A stretch of DNA of 64,000 nucleotides from Bradyrhizobium diazoefficiens (lineage in GTDB: Bacteria > Pseudomonadota > Alphaproteobacteria > Rhizobiales > Xanthobacteraceae): NCBI RefSeq assembly GCF_016616885.1, contig NZ_CP067102.1:3872501-3936500 (forward strand). The letters run 5' to 3'. This document shows, one piece after another, positions 19,667 through 28,290 of this stretch. A model generated the notes under the pieces. The model was not told the DNA's origin. It worked only from the letters and a program-made list of their open reading frames with translations, and ran no database searches. Numbering within the stretch: position 1 is the stretch's first letter; every line of letters begins with the position of its first letter. The translations under genes were made by a program, and so were the position numbers.

Positions 19667-20551
19667 CGTCATCAGCGCCTCCTAGAGGTTCTGGTCGACG
19701 ATAGAGGGTGTCGGCGAGACATCAGGTCAACGGTCGGATCGTCAGCTTTCACGAGCCCGCTCGTCAAAGTCCGGTCCGGCAGAGGAAACAAGTTTTCTTC
19801 GTTCGGTGCGGCTCCTTGAATAAGGGCTCCGCAATTCCACAGACGGCCTTCGGGCCAATTTGGAATCTGATCCTGACGTGTTCGCCGACGCCCTCGTTCC
19901 CTGAGGCCGGGGTATTGCCGGCATTCCTTTCCCGACATTGTTGATCTGACCGCGGCGCAGTCATCCTGCGCTGTCGCGTTGCCGTGTCCGTGCTGCCTTG
20001 AGGCAGGCGAGGGGGCGGCGAAGTTTCGTTGCCGCGATGCTGGTTACTCAGGCGCAATGCCAGGCCATCGGCCCGACGCCGGGTCTCGACCTCCGTGTCC
20101 TGCCGGCATGACGGCCGGGGGTTAGCGTTCGCAGCGCGAGGCGATCCTGCGACCCGTCCACCGCCGCCGCTCCCACAAATTGTAACCGCAGGACACGTGC
20201 TACCGCGCGCGATGGTTATCGATGTCCGAAAATCCCAAGGTAAACCGAATCTGACGAATCGCAGAAGTGCCTGCAAGACAGAGGTTTTTTGAACTTCCCG
20301 CGGGCGTGGCGCGCGCTGGCGTTTACGTCTGCTTCATCGCGATACTTAAACTGCCATTCAAATTTGACCGCCATCATCGCCTCCAACAAGCCGGCAAACG
20401 ACTTGGGCAAAAAGACTTGGACAAGAAGGCTCGGGCAAGAAGCCTCTGGGATGAGTTGAACGGCGCGCGATCCAGAAGGATCACGCAAATCAGAGTTGGA
20501 CGGGAGCCGCGCTCGGGGGAACGAGGCGGCATAAGAAAAAGGGGATGCGTT
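19667..20551. other. Gene-poor stretch, about 890 bases
   Basis: Short open frames exist on both strands, but none has a ribosome site, a recognisable motif or family-like composition. The segment 19672-19940 on the minus strand and 20267-20540 on the plus strand read like degenerate or chance coding DNA. The stretch may be decayed remnants near the IS and tRNA-Ser insertion zone. Confidence 0.5.
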
Positions 20552-20818
20552 ATGTTTCAGGGTACTTTCGATCTCGATGCGGCAACGCCGATCGATGCAA
20601 GCGCGCTGTCCGACGTTCTGTTCGAGCGTGGGATCTATTGGGCGAGCGGCCGCTCGGGCCTGGTCGACCTCGTCGCCGCGCACAAATGGTTCAACCTCGC
20701 AGCCCTGAAGGGCCGCAAGGACGCCGTCGCGCTGCGCCAGGAAGTGGCCGGCCAGATGTCCGAGGCCGAGATTTCGGCCGCGCAGCGTGACGCGAGGGCG
20801 TGGGTGTCCGCGCACTGA
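20552..20818 (+). CDS. Small SEL1-like repeat protein (88 aa)
   Basis: The product contains DLVAAHKWFNLAALKGRKDAV, the shape of one SEL1/TPR-like repeat ('A..WFxxAAxxGxxxA'). It starts MFQGTFDLDAATPIDASALS and ends with a helix carrying MSEAEISAAQRDARAW. I recall near-identical small proteins as conserved hypotheticals across Bradyrhizobium. A GGGG lies about 8 nt before the ATG. SEL1 repeats usually bind partner proteins, but no partner gene is adjacent. The longer upstream frame from 20267 is not supported. Confidence 0.8.
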   Translation: MFQGTFDLDAATPIDASALSDVLFERGIYWASGRSGLVDLVAAHKWFNLAALKGRKDAVALRQEVAGQMSEAEISAAQRDARAWVSAH

Positions 20819-21264
20819 ATTGTGAAACGCATCCGGCCCCGCGGTTTCACGGGGCGATCTGGTTGCGCTGAATCAAGTTCCCGCGTCGTGCCGCCAATTA
20901 GACCCACGCGGCATGAGCGATCCCGACAAGAATGCTCAGGACGAAGTCCGTGGCTGCCGATTCAGATCGCGCCCGACGATTGCGATCTGGAACTCGGACG
21001 GCCGCACAAGACCGGCATTCTGCCGCTGACGTTTCCGTGCCGGCGCTTGGGCGGGCGTCTGGTTCAATGTCTGGGCAGGCGAGGCGGTGCTGATCTCGCC
21101 CTCGCATTGGCGGATCTGGCGATCCCGCATCTAGACGTGCGCACACATATATAAGGAGGCGCGAATCGGGCCGAAGTCAGCCGCGCGAATCCTCGCGCCA
21201 GGCTTTCGCAGCCGTGCGGCGATCGCTTTTCAGATGAACAGACCTGGATTCTGCTGAGCGGCCC
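20819..21264. other. Gene-poor stretch before the IS, with one broken small frame
   Basis: Nothing here is confidently a gene. One plus-strand frame runs from the ATG at 20913 to a TAG at 21132-21134 but is interrupted by a TGA at 21027-21029. The part after the TGA is rich in Trp (GAWAGVWFNVW and SHWRIWRSR). This may be a decayed small gene or chance. Confidence 0.35.
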
Positions 21265-21334
21265 GAGACATAGGTGACAAAACGTACCGGACACATGGGT
21301 TACACTTTCCGCTTTTGTTCTGCGGGAGGTGTGG

Positions 21335-22540
21335 ATGCCGTGGAAAGCGAGTTCGGTGATGGAGGAGCGCCTGCGGTTTGTTGCCCGGCTGTTGGATGGC
21401 GAGGCAATGACGGACGTATGCCGGGATTTCGGCATATCGCGGAAGACCGGCTACAAGATCTTTGGTCGGTACAAGGAGCACGGGCTTGAGGCCCTGACGG
21501 ACCGGTCGCGGCGGCCGGTCCGCTACGCCAACCAGCTGCCGCAGCAGCTCGAAAGCCTGATCGTACGCCTGAAAACCGAGAAGCCACATTGGGGAGCCCG
21601 CAAAATCCGCGAGCTCCTGGTCCGGCGGCTGGATGGTGACGTCAGGGTGCCGGCCAAGAGCACCATCCATGCCGTGCTCGACCGCCAGGGCCTGGTCAAG
21701 CGCGCCCGTGAACGGAAGACCCCGGCGCAGGGCACGCGGTTGTCGGCCGCGGTTGCGCCCAATGACCTCTGGTGCGCCGACTTCAAGGGCGAGTTCAAGC
21801 TCGGCAATGGGCGCTATTGCTACCCACTCACCGTGACCGATCAGGCTTCGCGGTTCTTGCTCATGTGCGAAGCTCTGGAGTCGACGCGAGAGGAACTGGC
21901 AGTTACGGCGTTCGAGCGGCTGTTTGCCGAACGCGGGCTGCCGCTGTCGATCCGCTCCGACAATGGCGTACCGTTCGCCAGCCCCAATGCGCTGTTCAAC
22001 CTGTCAAGGCTCTCGGTCTGGTGGCTTCGTCTCGGCATCGCCATCGAACGCATCAAGCCTGGCCATCCGCAGCAGAATGGCCGTCACGAGCGCATGCACC
22101 TGACGCTGAAGAAGGAGGCGACCCGGCCGCCAGGCTCGAATATTCTGCAACAACAAGACCGCTTCGATGCCTTCGTTCACGAATTCAACACGGAAAGACC
22201 GCACGAGGCGCTCGACATGAAGTGTCCGGCGGAATTGTATGCGGCTTCACCGCGCCACTATGACGGCTTGCCCGAACTGTCCTATCCATTCCATGACCGC
22301 GACGTCCTCGTCACGGCCTGCGGACGGCTCTGCCTGCATCGCAAGAGGATCAACATCTCGAGCGTGCTGGCCGGCCAGAAGCTCGGCATCAAGGAAGTCG
22401 ACGATGGCATTTGGCTCGTCAGCTTCATGCACTACGATCTGGGATACTTCGACCTCGAGCAAAAGACCTTGCAACCCCTCGACAATCCATTCGGCCCGAA
22501 GCCCGTCACCGATGTTCCCGGTACGACATTGTCGCTCTGA
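21335..22540 (+). CDS. IS481-family transposase (DDE integrase core)
   Basis: Transposase of 401 aa from the ATG at 21335, preceded by GGGAGG; an upstream GTG would add two residues. The N-terminal helix-turn-helix is MTDVCRDFGISRKTGYKIFGRY. The rve catalytic core carries the acidic triad in DLWCADFKGEF, SIRSDNGVPFAS and QNGRHERMHLTLKKE, so all three residues are intact. The C-terminus ends KPVTDVPGTTLSL, whereas a second, downstream copy of this tail (see the mobile element) would end NPFGTRLSPMS. The enzyme may still be active; whether the ends are usable is less clear. Confidence 0.93.
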   Translation: MPWKASSVMEERLRFVARLLDGEAMTDVCRDFGISRKTGYKIFGRYKEHGLEALTDRSRRPVRYANQLPQQLESLIVRLKTEKPHWGARKIRELLVRRLDGDVRVPAKSTIHAVLDRQGLVKRARERKTPAQGTRLSAAVAPNDLWCADFKGEFKLGNGRYCYPLTVTDQASRFLLMCEALESTREELAVTAFERLFAERGLPLSIRSDNGVPFASPNALFNLSRLSVWWLRLGIAIERIKPGHPQQNGRHERMHLTLKKEATRPPGSNILQQQDRFDAFVHEFNTERPHEALDMKCPAELYAASPRHYDGLPELSYPFHDRDVLVTACGRLCLHRKRINISSVLAGQKLGIKEVDDGIWLVSFMHYDLGYFDLEQKTLQPLDNPFGPKPVTDVPGTTLSL

Positions 22541-22548
22541 CCGAGATG

Positions 22549-22704
22549 CACTCTTGCTCATTCTTGGCATGGCAGCCACCGGCTTGGCCGCGCTGAGCCG
22601 TCAACCCCCGAAGCCCCGTAGGGGGCGCGCCCTTGGCGCGCGGGCTTGACGGCGAAAGTGCGGGCCGAGCAATAATGGCCATGCCAACGAATGCGTGGAG
22701 TGAG
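22549..22704. repeat. Palindromic block nested in the IS right end
   Basis: CATTCTTGGCATGGC at 22559-22573 is the inverted partner of GCCATGCCAACGAATG at 22678-22693. Inside it, GCCGTCAA at 22597-22604 pairs with TTGACGGC at 22646-22653, and GC-rich arms surround a CGCGCC/GGCGCG core near 22626-22640. The whole block of about 150 nt can fold into one long imperfect hairpin, as small MITE-like or REP-like elements do. It carries no gene. Confidence 0.65.
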
Positions 22705-22804
22705 TGACCCTGCAACCCTTCGACAACCCGTTCGGCACGAGGTTGTCACCCATGTCTTAGGTACGACCTGTTACCTATGTCTCCGGGCTGGACATGCCGC
22801 TGGG

Positions 22805-22897
22805 TGGCGGAGAGGGAGGGATTCGAACCCTCGATACAGCTTGAGACCGTATGACGCTTTAGCAAAGCGTTGCCTTCAGCCACTCGGCCACCTCTCC
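22805..22897 (-). tRNA. tRNA-Ser (anticodon GCU)
   Basis: On the minus strand the sequence starts GGAGAGGTGGCCGAGTGGC, typical of the acceptor stem and D-arm of a serine tRNA. The anticodon loop TTGCTAA carries GCT, a long variable arm follows, and the T-arm is GGTTCGAATCC. The acceptor stem closes with CCTCTCC plus a G discriminator, and CCA is encoded (22807-22805). It reads AGC and AGU codons. Its 3' end faces the IS. Confidence 0.96.
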
Positions 22898-23571
22898 GGT
22901 GCGAGCCTTATGCATCTAATTGCTTGGGCCGGTCAATTTGGAAGCGTGTGTTTTCGCTCGAATATTCCCAACGATTTCCGCCAGCCCAGGGTGTCCGCCC
23001 TGATTCCCCGATCTCCCCGGGCGGCTGCGGCCTGATAGGCGGCCTTATAGAATGTCTGTGGCACGCACGCTGGTGCCTCCTGGACTGCACCTGCTCCGCC
23101 AGGGATCAGTGATCGTTACGGGCGCAATACACCCCGTTGAGCGCTTGTGCCGATTCTACGATTCGGGCCCTTCAGAACCGCGAATGTGCGTAAGTCGGCG
23201 CACCAGCCGCCAGACCGGGAACCCCCCGGGGCAAATGGAACGACAAAAAAACATCAATAATAACAATATGTTACAGGCCTAGCGCGATCACATCTGCGTG
23301 TTATTTGTGCAACACCCGCCGGAAAACACACTCCATAGGCCCGCTTCGGAGCGTTCTCTTGTTGTGTGTGCAAGGACGTTCGGTAATTGTGATCGGGCGA
23401 CGGAGGGGGGCATCCCAAGGTCGTCCCGTTTAGGTCTTTCGCTTAAGTCCCTCGCGTTCATGCGGGTGTGTCCGAAGACGCGAAGGCGGCCAAGGCGGTG
23501 ATTTAAAGGGGGTTGGGGAATTGGCCATTCGGGTCAGTGACCTTCCCTGAAGAGCAACTTGGAGGTTTAAC
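22898..23571. other. Long leader/promoter region of the porin gene
   Basis: About 670 nt without a supported gene. The AT-rich patch at 23241-23280 (CAATAATAACAATATG region) stands out from the surrounding GC-rich DNA. A GGAGG at about 23560-23564 serves as ribosome site for the porin ATG at 23572. Long untranslated leaders with sRNA targets are common for major porins; none can be proven here. Confidence 0.5.
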
Positions 23572-25137
23572 ATGAAGTTGGTTAAGAGCCTTTTGCTCGG
23601 CTCAGCGGCGGGTCTCATCGCCGTGGGCGGAGCGCAGGCAGCCGATCTCCCCGTGAAGGCCAAAGCGGTCGAATACGTGAAGATCTGCTCCCTGTACGGT
23701 GCGGGTTTCTACTACATCCCGGGCACCGACACCTGCATCAAGCTGGGTGGTTACCTGCGCGCTGACGCAGTCCTCGGCGGCTCCGGCGACTATGGTTTCA
23801 ATAACAGCACGGCGACTGTGAACGGCGGTTCGAACAACCGTCTGACCAACTACTACTACACCCGCGCTCGTATGGACCTCAACGTCGATACCCGCACGGC
23901 GACCGAATACGGTGTGGTTCGTACCTACGCTGATATGATCTTCAGCTATGATACGTCCAACGTCACCGCCGCCTCGGGTGGCACGGCGTTCTCGACCGGC
24001 AACCCCTCGCTCGGTCTCTACCATGCGTTCATCCAGTTCGCTGGCTTCACCATGGGCCGCACGGTCTCGATCTTCGACGCCCCGTGGCAGAGCTATCCGG
24101 CTGGCGGTCCCGACTCCATTCCGGGCGGCTCCAACCACGTCACCGGTGTGAACCAGTTCGCTTATACCGCTGACTTCGGCCAGGGCATCACCGGCTCGCT
24201 GGCGTTGGAAGAAGATACGACGCTGACCTCCGGTCAGTCGAACCTCTTTAACACCAGTGGTTTCGCGGCCTCCAGTGCTCTCAGCGGCGCCGGCGCGATT
24301 GTGACGACTTCTGCTGCTGCAAACGCTGGTGCCGCCCTCATCCAGGGTCTGTATGGCACCAACGATTGGGGTGGAACGCGCTCGCCGGATATCATCGGTG
24401 CGGTTCGTGTCGACCAGGCTTGGGGTCTTGCCCAGTTCTCGGTTGCCGCAAAAGATCTGCATGCCGGCTACTACGGCTCAACGGAACCCACCGGTCATCC
24501 CTCCGACAAGTGGGGTTGGGCTGTGCAGGGATCGTTGTCGATCAAGAACATCCCGACTGGTGCGGGTGACTCGATCAACTTGCAGGCCGTCTACACCGAC
24601 GGTGCAACCAAGTACAACTTCCAGACCCTGTTCCCGCAGAACTTCTTCATGTTCAGCGGCTCTGGCGTTGGCGCGTATCAGAGCGTCGGTTTCGCCGGCC
24701 TGGCTGACGGCGTCTTCGGAGCTGGTACCGGCATCGATACCGTCAAGACCTGGGGCTTCCGCGGTGGCTATACCCACAACTGGAGCCCGAACTGGGTGAG
24801 CGCCATCTACGGTGGCTATGCTCAGCTGAAGTACGGCACCACGGGCAAGGCCCTGATCTGCGCGAACTTCACCGCAGCTTTTGGTGCCGCCACTGCGACT
24901 TGCAACCCGGACTTCAACTTCGGCGTGATCGGTGTCAACACCGTCTGGACCCCGGTCAAGAACCTGGCGTTCACCGCGGACCTGAGCTATTCGCGTCTGG
25001 ACCAGAAGTACTCCGGCACGATCGCTGCTCCGGCCAGCCCCAACGGTTGGGCTGCCAACGCCAAGCCGGGCGCTGTGTATGAGCTGAAGGATCAGAACTC
25101 GCTCACTCTGCTCCTCCGCGCTCAGCGCACCTTCTAA
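23572..25137 (+). CDS. Outer membrane porin, alphaproteobacterial Omp2b/OmpB-like
   Basis: Precursor of 521 aa. A signal peptide (MKLVKSLLLGSAAGLIAVGG, cut after AQA at residue 23) is followed by ADLPVKAKAVEYVKICSLYG and CIKLGGYLRAD, the characteristic opening of the rhizobial/Brucella porin family. The two cysteines around residues 37 and 53 probably form the usual disulfide. The protein ends in a Phe (RAQRTF), the signal for BAM-dependent outer-membrane insertion. It is a trimeric 16-strand general diffusion porin and likely one of the most abundant proteins of the cell. Gly/Asn/Ser-rich loops lie between strands. A strong ribosome site and a strong terminator support high expression. Confidence 0.95.
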   Translation: MKLVKSLLLGSAAGLIAVGGAQAADLPVKAKAVEYVKICSLYGAGFYYIPGTDTCIKLGGYLRADAVLGGSGDYGFNNSTATVNGGSNNRLTNYYYTRARMDLNVDTRTATEYGVVRTYADMIFSYDTSNVTAASGGTAFSTGNPSLGLYHAFIQFAGFTMGRTVSIFDAPWQSYPAGGPDSIPGGSNHVTGVNQFAYTADFGQGITGSLALEEDTTLTSGQSNLFNTSGFAASSALSGAGAIVTTSAAANAGAALIQGLYGTNDWGGTRSPDIIGAVRVDQAWGLAQFSVAAKDLHAGYYGSTEPTGHPSDKWGWAVQGSLSIKNIPTGAGDSINLQAVYTDGATKYNFQTLFPQNFFMFSGSGVGAYQSVGFAGLADGVFGAGTGIDTVKTWGFRGGYTHNWSPNWVSAIYGGYAQLKYGTTGKALICANFTAAFGAATATCNPDFNFGVIGVNTVWTPVKNLAFTADLSYSRLDQKYSGTIAAPASPNGWAANAKPGAVYELKDQNSLTLLLRAQRTF

Positions 25138-25158
25138 GATCGATTTATCGATCAACTG

Positions 25159-25190
25159 AGAGCCCCCGGCGGGAAACCGCCGGGGGCTCT
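25159..25190 (+). terminator. Strong rho-independent terminator of the porin gene
   Basis: A perfect 14-bp GC-rich stem (AGAGCCCCCGGCGG at 25159-25172 with its complement at 25177-25190) capped by a GAAA tetraloop and followed by TTGCTTTT. It lies 21 nt after the porin stop. Confidence 0.92.
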
Positions 25191-25198
25191 TGCTTTTG

Positions 25199-25564
25199 AG
25201 CGATACGATGCTGGCCTTGTGACGCACAAGTCATCGCATCGGCAGGCCCGATAGGTCTGAGCCGTGCAGCGCCCAAACGCCGGCCAGTGATTGGATATGC
25301 CCTTGGTTCGATGCGCTCCCGGCCATCGAAAACGGATAGGCGCAGTGCCCGAGATGGACACGGGCCGACGGCGGCGCTGGTCCGGGGATCAGTAGCTCAA
25401 GATCGTCCTGGAGTTTACAGGCGCCGCATCAAGTCGCGGTAACAGTGCGATGGCATGGCGTTTCGCGCTCATTGCGGCTGCGATGGCGACGGTCGTTTCG
25501 GCCTGAGGCGCACACGCCTGTTTATCGCGAGAGCAGCCTCTTACACGCGCGAGAGAGAAGGTCG
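25199..25564. other. Intergenic stretch between porin terminator and the transglycosylase gene
   Basis: Both flanking genes end here, pointing towards each other. I see no gene, tRNA or clear hairpin in it; the short frames present look like chance. Confidence 0.5.
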
Positions 25565-28048
25565 CTATTCCACGCTGCCGGCGCCGCGGCGCAAATCAGC
25601 CTCGATCTGCAAGCGCGTGCCGCCGCCGAAGCGGGCGCGGTAGACCTGGAGATTCTCCATGATCCGCTGCACGTAGTTGCGCGTCTCCGAGAACGGGATC
25701 AGCTCGACCCAGTCGACGGCGTCGACCTTGGCGTCGCGCGGGTCACCGTAGCGGTCGATCCACTTCTTCACGCTGCCGCGGCCGGCGTTGTAGGCCGCGA
25801 AGGTCATGATGTAGGAGCCGCGATAATCCTCGAGCAAGCCGCCGAGCTCGGCCGCCCCGAGCGTGGCGTTGTAGGACGAATCGTTCTTCAGCCGTGAGAG
25901 GTCGTAGGTCGCGCCATGCCGTTTGCAGACGTAACGCGCGGCGTCCGGCGTCACCTGCATCAGGCCATAGGCCTGCGCCGGCGAGACCACTGAGGGGTTG
26001 AATGCACTTTCCTGTCGCGCGATCGCGTAGACGATGCTGCGCTCGACCCCGGGACCGATCTGCGTGAATTGTGGGATGCCGTTGACGGGATAGGCGTAGA
26101 AATCGAACGGCAGGCCGCGATTGAGCGCGGCCTTGCCGACCAGCAGCATGCCCCGCGCGTCGCTGTAGCGCTGGGTCAGCTCGCCGAGGCCGGCCAGCGC
26201 CTCGGGATCGCCGTTCTCGCCCATGTCGGCGAGCATCGGCACGGCGAGCTCGCGCTCGTCGAGCTCGTAGAGCAATTGTGCCGCGCGCACGATCTCCAGC
26301 CGTTCGGCGCCGCGGCCGCGTGGCTGGCTGTTCAGCTCGATCTGCGGCAGCCCGAGTTTTGCGCGCGCGAGCTGGCCGTAATAGCTGGTGGATTGCTCGG
26401 CGGCGCGGGCATAGGCGTTGCGCGCCTCCTGCTGGCGACCGGCGGCCTCGGCCGCGCGGCCCTGCCAGTAACCGGCACGCGCCAGCGTGGTCGGATTGAC
26501 GCTGCCGACGCCGATGCGGGCAAAGTGCTGGGCGGCTGCCGTGGGATCGTTGAGGAAGCGTAGCGCGATCCAGCCCGCCGTGAATTCCTGCTCGGTCTTG
26601 TAGATGTCGCGCGAGGGAAGCGCCGCATCGCGCGCGATCAGATAGGCGCTGCGGAATTCCTCGGTGTCGATCATCTTGCGCGCCAGCAGGCGCCGCTCGA
26701 TCCACCATTCGTCGAGATTGTAGAGCCGGCCCGGATCCTTCGGCGCCGACAGCATGAGCTGGGCGGCTTCGGCAAACTTCTCCTCGCGGCGTAGCAGCTG
26801 GATCTTGCTGAAGATGAAGCCGGGATCGCTGTGCAGCTCGCGCGGCACCTCTTCGAGCAGCGCGCGCGTGTTCGGCGCCTTCCTGAAGGAGGCGATGCGG
26901 GCCTTGGCAAGTGCGACATAGCCGGCGCCGAGCCGTTTTGCCGCGCGCAGTGCCGCCTCGTGCTCGCTGCCATAGAGCAACGTGTCCATCCGCGCCTTCT
27001 GGTCGCCCGGCGTGAGCAAGGCGCCGAACTGGTCGAGCGCGTTGTTCTCGGTATCCTCCGACATCGGATCGCTGCGCCAGGCTTCGCGCACGAGGCGCTC
27101 GGCATTGGCGCGGTCGCCGCGCGCCAGCATCGCCTTGGCAAGCACGAAGCGGCCCTTGGCCGAAACAGGGGATTCGTTCTCGAACCACGACCAGCCAACG
27201 GAATCGTCGCGCCTGTCGTCCCACATCGCAGCTTCGAGGCGCCGGCGCAGGAAGGTCTGCGACGGCCAGCTCGGATTGGCCGAGAGGAAGGCGCGGTAGC
27301 GCTCGACGCTCGCGCCATTGTCCTCGCTACGGAGGATGATCCATTCCGCGAGCTTTCGCGCAACGGGGTCCGAAATCGAATCTGCGTAACTGCTGGCGTC
27401 GCCCGCCTTGCGCTTGCGCACCAGCTCGATGACGTTCTCGAGCGTGTCCTTGTCGGCTTGTGACGTCGACGAGGTCGCAGCGACCGCGGCCGGCATGACC
27501 GGCTTGCGCGGCGCGGCGTGCTGGCGGGTCGCAGGTGCCAGCACCGGCGTTGCGACCGGTCTGGCGGAGGCGGGAGCCGGAGCGGAAGGTCTGACGGTGG
27601 CCGTCACGGCCGGTGGGGTTTGGGAGGCCGGAGCGTTGGCGGCCGGTCGTGCTTTTGGCGCGGAGGCGGCGGCAGCGGGATTCGGCTTGTCCTTCGCAGC
27701 ATCCTTGCCGGCAGGTTTCTTCGTCGCATCCTTCGCGGGGGCGGGAGTTGCTCCCTTGGTCGCGCCCTTGGCTGGTTCTTTGCCTGCTTCCTTTTTGCCT
27801 GCGTCCTTGGCCGATCCTTTAGCGGCTCCCTTCGCTGCGTCCTTAGCGGGTTGCTTGGTCGCTGGTTGGGCGGCTGGCTTTGCAGCTCCCTTTGCAGTTC
27901 CCTTGGTAGCTGGCTTGGCGGGTTCCTTTACGGTGTCCTCGACCGTCTCATTGGACTTCGCCAGGGCGACGCAGCCGATCGACAGGCCAGCCATCAGGCA
28001 TAGGGCCAGACCGGCGGATCGCCATGCGGCACGAGGAAAGGAGGTCAC
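25565..28048 (-). CDS. Soluble-type lytic murein transglycosylase
   Basis: Large periplasmic muramidase that cleaves the MurNAc-GlcNAc bond with formation of 1,6-anhydro ends. The C-terminal SLT domain (last 170 residues or so) holds the catalytic Glu in RQESAFNPSVVSPAQAYGLMQ, and AAYNAGRGSVKKWI closes the substrate groove. Before it is a long helical superhelix like that of Slt70. Near the N-terminus, a signal-like hydrophobic segment (AGLALCLMAGLSIGC) is followed by about 100 residues of Ala/Lys/Pro repeats (TKGTAKGAAKPAA and similar), probably a flexible wall-binding tether. The start is uncertain: GTG at 28048 (827 aa) fits the signal peptide best, and a TTG at 28084 is possible. Confidence 0.9.
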   Translation of the reverse strand: MTSFPRAAWRSAGLALCLMAGLSIGCVALAKSNETVEDTVKEPAKPATKGTAKGAAKPAAQPATKQPAKDAAKGAAKGSAKDAGKKEAGKEPAKGATKGATPAPAKDATKKPAGKDAAKDKPNPAAAASAPKARPAANAPASQTPPAVTATVRPSAPAPASARPVATPVLAPATRQHAAPRKPVMPAAVAATSSTSQADKDTLENVIELVRKRKAGDASSYADSISDPVARKLAEWIILRSEDNGASVERYRAFLSANPSWPSQTFLRRRLEAAMWDDRRDDSVGWSWFENESPVSAKGRFVLAKAMLARGDRANAERLVREAWRSDPMSEDTENNALDQFGALLTPGDQKARMDTLLYGSEHEAALRAAKRLGAGYVALAKARIASFRKAPNTRALLEEVPRELHSDPGFIFSKIQLLRREEKFAEAAQLMLSAPKDPGRLYNLDEWWIERRLLARKMIDTEEFRSAYLIARDAALPSRDIYKTEQEFTAGWIALRFLNDPTAAAQHFARIGVGSVNPTTLARAGYWQGRAAEAAGRQQEARNAYARAAEQSTSYYGQLARAKLGLPQIELNSQPRGRGAERLEIVRAAQLLYELDERELAVPMLADMGENGDPEALAGLGELTQRYSDARGMLLVGKAALNRGLPFDFYAYPVNGIPQFTQIGPGVERSIVYAIARQESAFNPSVVSPAQAYGLMQVTPDAARYVCKRHGATYDLSRLKNDSSYNATLGAAELGGLLEDYRGSYIMTFAAYNAGRGSVKKWIDRYGDPRDAKVDAVDWVELIPFSETRNYVQRIMENLQVYRARFGGGTRLQIEADLRRGAGSVE

Positions 28049-28290
28049 GGAGGTTCGTCGCCCCGAATCAGTCAATTGGCTCAAGACCTATCTGTACAAG
28101 ATCTGGCTGTATTTGATTGAATATGCGGACAAAATACCAACAGCCGCCTACCTTCGCCGGGTTTGCACCATCACCGCGGCAAAATCGCGGCTTAAACGGT
28201 GCGTCGCACGGATGCGGCCCTTTTACCGGCGGGATAGACCCGATAAGAATGGGGCTTGCTCTAAAATCTCGCCGCGTACGGAGGAAGTCC

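Larger units (their letters stand above)
21265..22783 (+). mobile_element. IS481-family insertion sequence with rearranged right end
   Basis: The left end reads GAGACATAGGTGACA from 21265. The right end, read on the other strand from 22783, is GAGACATAGGTAACA, and the likeness continues for about 40 nt, including CGTACC and ACATGGGT blocks on both sides. The element is about 1.5 kb and holds one transposase gene. Its right end is unusual: a 65-nt segment covering the transposase tail occurs twice (22466-22528 and 22706-22770), separated by a palindromic block. No target-site duplication is evident. The right end lies 21 nt from the 3' end of tRNA-Ser. Confidence 0.88.

Noticed and set aside
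19764..20276. Possible gene in the stretch before the SEL1-like protein
   Set aside because: No ribosome site and no motif; composition is that of chance frames, so I leave it as gene-poor DNA.
22541..22700. Repeats in the IS right end considered as a CRISPR-like array
   Set aside because: There are only two unequal copies, with a palindrome between and no regular spacers. No CRISPR array is seen anywhere in the window.
23602..24462. Minus-strand open frame inside the porin gene
   Set aside because: The porin on the other strand has signal peptide, disulfide motif and terminal Phe; the mirror has none.
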